64,000 nt of DNA from Clostridium sp. HBUAS56010 (GTDB lineage Bacteria; Bacillota; Clostridia; Lachnospirales; Lachnospiraceae), in assembly GCF_007115105.1 (NCBI RefSeq), contig NZ_SULJ01000007.1, forward strand, positions 131,729-195,728, written 5' to 3'. A model generated the notes under the pieces. The model saw nothing but the letters and a program-made list of their open reading frames with translations, was not told where the DNA came from and made no database searches. Made by a program: the position numbers and the translations under genes. Position 1 is the first letter of the stretch, and every line of letters begins with the position of its first letter. This document shows positions 60,439 through 64,000 of this stretch, one piece after another.

Positions 60439-61701
60439 TTGCAAAAGGTAATTTTTCATATTGACGTAAACTCTGCATTTTTGAGTTGGGAAGCAGTATA
60501 TAGACTCTATCACTTAAGAGGAACATTAGATTTAAGAGATATTCCGTCTGCTGTAGGAGGGGATGTATCTAAGAGACATGGCATAATACTCGCTAAAAGC
60601 ATACCTGCTAAAAAATATAAAATACAAACGGGTGAGCCAGTAACGGACGCTATAAGAAAATGTCCCGATCTAGTAATAGTACCACCAAATTATAACTTGT
60701 ATCAGAAATCGTCCCAGGCGTTTGTTGACATTATAAAAGAATATAGTCCGACCGTCGAGCAATACTCTATAGACGAAGTGTTTGTAGACATGACAGAGAC
60801 AATTAATTTATTCGGTAATCCAAAAGATGTTGCGGATAATATCAGAGAAAGAGTTCGAAAAGAATTGGGTTTTACCATAAATATTGGAATATCAAGCAAT
60901 AAGGTATTAGCAAAAATGGCATCGGATTTTAAAAAGCCCAATTATACTCATACCTTGTGGCTTGATGAAATTAAGGATAAAATGTGGATATTGCCCGTAT
61001 CTGATTTGTTTTTTGTTGGTAGAGCGACTACTAATAAACTAACCAATCTTGGAATTAAAACAATTGGTGAATTAGCACAGACCGATTTAAAAACATTAAA
61101 AGCACACTTTGGTAAGCATGGTGAAGTAATATGGTCATTTGCGAACGGCATTGATTTTTCAGCGGTAGAACCAGTCCCTCCACCGAATAAGGGGTATGGT
61201 AATAGTACAACGATTTCTTTTGATGTGATAGATGCGCAAACAGCTAAACTTGTATTACTATCTCTATCAGAGACGGTATCTGCAAGACTAAGAGCAGATG
61301 ATGTAAAAATCAAAGTAGTATCAGTTGGAATCAGAGATTATAATCTTAGCTATTACAGTCATCAAAAGAAACTTGATGCGGCAACAAATATAACACGAGA
61401 GATCTATGAGTCTGCGTGTCGAGTATTTGATGAAGCATGGAACAAAATACCCATAAGGCATCTAGGAATTCACACCAGCCAAGTTGTATCCGAAGAACCC
61501 AGACAGCTATGTTTGTTTGATGAAGTAGATTACGAAAAGTTGGGGAAATTAGATAAAACAATAGATGATATTCGTAAAAGGTTTGGCGTGGATTCTATAA
61601 TAAGAGCAAGTTTCGCCGTTCCAAATAGAATAGATCATATGAGTGGCGGTATAAGCAGAGAAAAAAGAACAGTTGATTATGACAAACAAAATGTATTATA
61701 G
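60439..61701 (+). CDS. dinB: Y-family DNA polymerase (DinB/Pol IV type), island copy
   Basis: A 420-residue translesion polymerase paralogous to the chromosomal copy at 34707. Catalytic acids are Asp9 (FHIDVNSAF) and Asp112/Glu113 (YSIDEVFVDM); PSAVGGDVSKRHGIILAKS and the little finger are present, and QLCLFDEV is a beta-clamp motif. The TTG start is seven bases after GGAGGTGATG; an out-of-frame ATG nearby leads to a stop. It overlaps nothing but is followed after ten bases by the unknown 103-residue gene, then Ku and ligase, so the four form an operon under the LexA box. Confidence 0.92.
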   Translation: MQKVIFHIDVNSAFLSWEAVYRLYHLRGTLDLRDIPSAVGGDVSKRHGIILAKSIPAKKYKIQTGEPVTDAIRKCPDLVIVPPNYNLYQKSSQAFVDIIKEYSPTVEQYSIDEVFVDMTETINLFGNPKDVADNIRERVRKELGFTINIGISSNKVLAKMASDFKKPNYTHTLWLDEIKDKMWILPVSDLFFVGRATTNKLTNLGIKTIGELAQTDLKTLKAHFGKHGEVIWSFANGIDFSAVEPVPPPNKGYGNSTTISFDVIDAQTAKLVLLSLSETVSARLRADDVKIKVVSVGIRDYNLSYYSHQKKLDAATNITREIYESACRVFDEAWNKIPIRHLGIHTSQVVSEEPRQLCLFDEVDYEKLGKLDKTIDDIRKRFGVDSIIRASFAVPNRIDHMSGGISREKRTVDYDKQNVL

Positions 61702-61710
61702 GTGATAGAT

Positions 61711-62022
61711 ATGGGAATCTTTGGAATTGGAACAAATACTAATGATATAGATAGTGGAGAAATCAGAGGAAAAATGTACCACATTGCATGTAAGGTATGG
61801 TTTACTGCCACTTGCAGTCCAAGACCGCTAAGTTTTAAATTTGAAGGTGATGACGGGATAATTCAAAGTGTAACCGATATAAATATTAAAAGCAGTGAGG
61901 ATAAAAATTACTCTGGTATTACATCAAAGGAGTTCATGTGTGAAGCAATAATTGGAGGAATCATGCGGAATTTCAAATTGATATTTTTTATAGAGTCATG
62001 TAAATGGATAATGACAATATAA
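61711..62022 (+). CDS. Unrecognised protein in the dinB-ku operon
   Basis: A 103-residue protein I do not recognise. It starts MGIFGIGTNTNDID and has a central KVWFTATCSPRPLSFKFEGDDG, a likely beta-strand pattern, and ends EAIIGGIMRNFKLIFFIESC. No catalytic motif, membrane helix or signal is visible. The ATG at 61711 follows AGGTGATAGAT closely. Its place directly after the polymerase and before ku suggests a link to repair. A resemblance to small proteins found next to dinB in Actinobacteria (DUF6504) crossed my mind, but I cannot confirm it. Confidence 0.6.
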   Translation: MGIFGIGTNTNDIDSGEIRGKMYHIACKVWFTATCSPRPLSFKFEGDDGIIQSVTDINIKSSEDKNYSGITSKEFMCEAIIGGIMRNFKLIFFIESCKWIMTI

Positions 62023-62077
62023 TTGTTGCATAATTATCCCTTAATATTATCATAATAATTGTAAGTGAGGTGATAAT

Positions 62078-62854
62078 ATGGCAATTGCACATAAAAGCGC
62101 TATATCAATTAATGTTATTTATGTTCCCGTGGATTTGTATAAGACAACCAGAGATACAAGTATTTCATTTAATCAATTATGTAAGGATACGCACGAAAGA
62201 GTAAAATATAAAAAGATATGTCCTTCATGTAATAAAGAGGTTACAAGTGATGACATAATAAAAGGTTATGAGTATCAGAAGGGTAGCTATATTACCTTTA
62301 CGCCAGACGAACTGGAAAGGATTAAGTCCGAAAAGGATAAAACGCTTCATATAGAATCCTTTGCAAAAATGAGCGAAATAGATCCAATTTATTATGATCA
62401 AAATTATTATTTGATACCGGCTCCTGGAGCAGAAAAATCGTATGAACTTTTGCGTCAAGCATTATTATCACAGAAAAAGGTAGCCGTGGCAAAAACTGTC
62501 CTCACGACTAAAGAAGAATTACTCGTTCTATACCCTACGAAAGATGTTATAGTGGGTAAGATGCTATTTTATCAAGAGGAAATTCAACCAATACCTAAAA
62601 CTATTCCCAAAGTTGAATTAACTAAGCAGGAATTAGATTTGACTAAATCTTTAATAGAGGCAATGACACAAAAATTTGATATTGCGGTCTATTACGATGA
62701 ATACCAACAGAAATTACGTGCGGCAATAGCGTCCAAAATCGCAGGAAACGAGATCGTCAGCGTTCAAGAAAGTGTCCCGAATAATATTATTGATTTGGTG
62801 GAAGCGTTGCAGACTTCGTTGAATATGGCGAAAAACAAAAGCAATAAAGCATAA
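62078..62854 (+). CDS. ku: Ku DNA end-binding protein
   Basis: A 258-residue bacterial Ku. Visible family marks are ISINVIYVPVDLY at the start, HERVKYKKICPSCNKEVTSDDIIKGYEY with the Cys48/Cys51 pair, and YYDQNYYLIPAPGAEKSYELL. Bacterial Ku forms a homodimeric ring on broken ends and recruits ligase. The C-terminus ends without a long lysine-rich extension. The gene has GAGGTGATAAT before the ATG, and its stop overlaps the ligase start (TAATG). Ku is uncommon in Lachnospiraceae, which supports acquisition. Confidence 0.93.
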   Translation: MAIAHKSAISINVIYVPVDLYKTTRDTSISFNQLCKDTHERVKYKKICPSCNKEVTSDDIIKGYEYQKGSYITFTPDELERIKSEKDKTLHIESFAKMSEIDPIYYDQNYYLIPAPGAEKSYELLRQALLSQKKVAVAKTVLTTKEELLVLYPTKDVIVGKMLFYQEEIQPIPKTIPKVELTKQELDLTKSLIEAMTQKFDIAVYYDEYQQKLRAAIASKIAGNEIVSVQESVPNNIIDLVEALQTSLNMAKNKSNKA

Positions 62855-63789
62855 TGGATATATTTGAGAAAAAAGGTATTAGACCTATGCTAATATCTGA
62901 AAGAGTAGATCCGTATGATGATGAAGAATCGATCTTTGAGTTTAAGATTGATGGGAATAGATGTATAGCGTATAATGATAAATACTCTTCTGATCTGCGA
63001 AACAAGCGGGACATTAAGATATTGCCTAGATTTCCTGAGTTGGATTTCTTGTATAAGAACTGTCGTCACAAATGTATATTAGATGGAGAATTAAATGTCT
63101 TAATAAATGGTAAGCCGGATTTTTATGAGGTGCAGAAAAGGTCAACAATGACAGATCCATTTAAAATAGAGTTGTCATATAAGAGACGTCCAGCTAATTT
63201 TGTTGCTTTTGACATAATTTATTATAAAGACAAGTTGGTTACAAATCTGTCCTTAATCGAACGAAGGAAAATTTTAGAAGAGGTAGTATCTGAAAACAAT
63301 ATATTATCCAAGTCTAGATATATAGATACAAATGGAACCGCCTTGTTTAAACTAGCTGAAGAATATGGATTTGAAGGAGTTGTTGGTAAGAAAAAGGCAA
63401 GCCAATATTGGTTTGGAAAAGAAACAAAAGAATGGAGTAAAGTAAAGGTTATTAAAGACGATGATTATATCTGTATAGGCTACTTTCCGCCTAGTGAGAA
63501 TAACATGACAAGTTTAATATTGGCAAAATATAATACAGAAAATAAACTAGTCATAACCAATCGTGTCTCTTTAGGGGTTAGCGTTTCTAAACTAATACAG
63601 TATGGCGTAAAAAGATCATATTGCCCGATAGAAAATCTAAAGGGTTATGATAACGCAATCTGGATAGAGCCAATGGTATGTACGATAGAATACATGCCTT
63701 CAAATAAACATGGATTACGTCAAGCAACATTTAAGGGAATGAGAAACGATAAATTACCAGAAGAATGTAGAATAGAAAACGATTTATAA
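62854..63789 (+). CDS. ATP-dependent DNA ligase (LigD ligase-domain type)
   Basis: A 311-residue ligase with only the adenylation and OB domains of LigD. Motif I is FKIDGNR with nucleotide lysine Lys31, motif III ILDGEL (75-80), motif IIIa FDII (119-122), motif IV EGVV (174-177), motif V WSKVKV (194-199). There is no polymerase/primase domain and no phosphoesterase domain. It joins ends bound by Ku. Translation is coupled to ku by a one-base overlap. The hairpin at 63837 follows. Confidence 0.93.
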   Translation: MDIFEKKGIRPMLISERVDPYDDEESIFEFKIDGNRCIAYNDKYSSDLRNKRDIKILPRFPELDFLYKNCRHKCILDGELNVLINGKPDFYEVQKRSTMTDPFKIELSYKRRPANFVAFDIIYYKDKLVTNLSLIERRKILEEVVSENNILSKSRYIDTNGTALFKLAEEYGFEGVVGKKKASQYWFGKETKEWSKVKVIKDDDYICIGYFPPSENNMTSLILAKYNTENKLVITNRVSLGVSVSKLIQYGVKRSYCPIENLKGYDNAIWIEPMVCTIEYMPSNKHGLRQATFKGMRNDKLPEECRIENDL

Positions 63790-63836
63790 CAAATCAGTTT
63801 TGTGTTACAGAAATAAGATAAAAGCCTGTTTTAATT

Positions 63837-63889
63837 AAATAGCGAATGGGGGGGGCGGGTAGAGGATAGTCCTCTCATTCGCTATTTAT
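63837..63889 (+). terminator. G-rich hairpin at the end of the cassette
   Basis: AAATAGCGAATG (63837-63848) pairs with CATTCGCTATTT (63876-63887). Inside lie an AGAGGA/TCCTCT stem and a run of eight Gs followed by CGGG. No clear U run follows, so termination is only likely. Confidence 0.55.
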
Positions 63890-63892
63890 ATA

Positions 63893-64000
63893 TTATATAC
63901 GTTTCAACACATTATCAGCAATCCACGAATGCCCGAAATCGTTCGGGTGAATCGAATCCGCACTTACCAGGTAATTATCATCGGGATCATAGTCGGATTG
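63893..64000 (-). CDS. SGNH/GDSL-type hydrolase, C-terminal fragment (gene runs off window)
   Basis: On the minus strand a 35-residue frame runs from the edge to TAA at 63893-63895. It reads ...DNYLVSADSIHPNDFGH..., with the Asp and His of block V of SGNH hydrolases (DxxHPN). Only the end is present, so substrate and start are unknown. It faces the ligase gene, and the hairpin lies between them. Its membership of the island cannot be judged. Confidence 0.55.
   Translation of the reverse strand, partial: QSDYDPDDNYLVSADSIHPNDFGHSWIADNVLKRI

Larger units (their letters stand above)
58854..64000. mobile_element. Probable integrated island with LexA, DinB, Ku and ligase
   Basis: From here to the end of the window the sequence is visibly more A+T-rich than before, with high use of AAA, ATA, AGA and TTA codons. 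The left edge shows a tRNA 3'-end-like segment, three direct repeats and what looks like a fossil integrase end. The genes of this segment share GGTGAT-type ribosome sites. The right edge is outside the window or lies before 63893. No functional integrase is visible, so it may be a relic or the integrase lies beyond the window. Confidence 0.5.

Noticed and set aside
62023-62077. A third LexA box before ku
   Set aside because: No GAAC half-site is present; ku is more likely read from the dinB promoter or from a weak TTGTTG/TATTAT promoter.

Overview
The window looks like a chromosomal segment of an anaerobic, spore-forming Firmicute of the Lachnospiraceae (Lacrimispora or Hungatella type). Evidence: the dapF/dapL lysine route, cotJABC, a SleC-type spore cortex enzyme, DUF4860 and DUF1292 proteins, mcsA-mcsB-clpC-radA, a biotin-dependent oad-type cluster, a pectinesterase, and strong AGGAGG ribosome sites with A+T-rich promoters. 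The genus is inferred, not proven.

Layout. 1-4 kb: end of an ANTAR regulator, dapF-dapL, an Lrp regulator, a CwlD-like amidase. 4-14 kb: DUF368 membrane protein, SleC-like enzyme, carAB, the cotJ operon, a NYN/LOTUS protein, tRNA-Val and tRNA-Met. 14-19.5 kb: lipid kinase, ispF-cysS-mrnC-rlmB, a secreted transglutaminase. 19.5-23.3 kb: a compact type IV pilus/type II secretion-like operon with a PilT-type ATPase. 23.4-40.7 kb: ldh, an atypical tRNA-Thr, PBP1A, gltX, a UvrD helicase, cobO, rluD-like, yitT, a LexA-box-controlled dinB, dacA, a phosphatase, a cation/proton antiporter and a lipoprotein. 41-45 kb: four-gene biotin carboxyltransferase operon. 45-49.4 kb: a glucosaminidase with dockerin beside a membrane-anchored cohesin protein. 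49.6-56.1 kb: GntR regulator, mcsA, mcsB, clpC, an unknown gene, radA. 56.2-58.8 kb: secreted pectinesterase.

From about 58.85 kb the sequence changes character: it becomes visibly more A+T-rich and starts with a tRNA 3'-end-like sequence, three direct decamer repeats and what reads as a fossil integrase C-terminus. The island then carries a small coiled-coil protein, LexA, a second Y-family polymerase, an unrecognised 103-residue protein, Ku and a stand-alone ATP-dependent DNA ligase. LexA boxes precede lexA and this dinB. This is the most interesting part of the window: it reads as a mobile, damage-inducible cassette coupling translesion synthesis with minimal non-homologous end joining. 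The window ends inside an SGNH hydrolase gene on the minus strand.

No CRISPR array, rRNA gene or intact transposase was seen.
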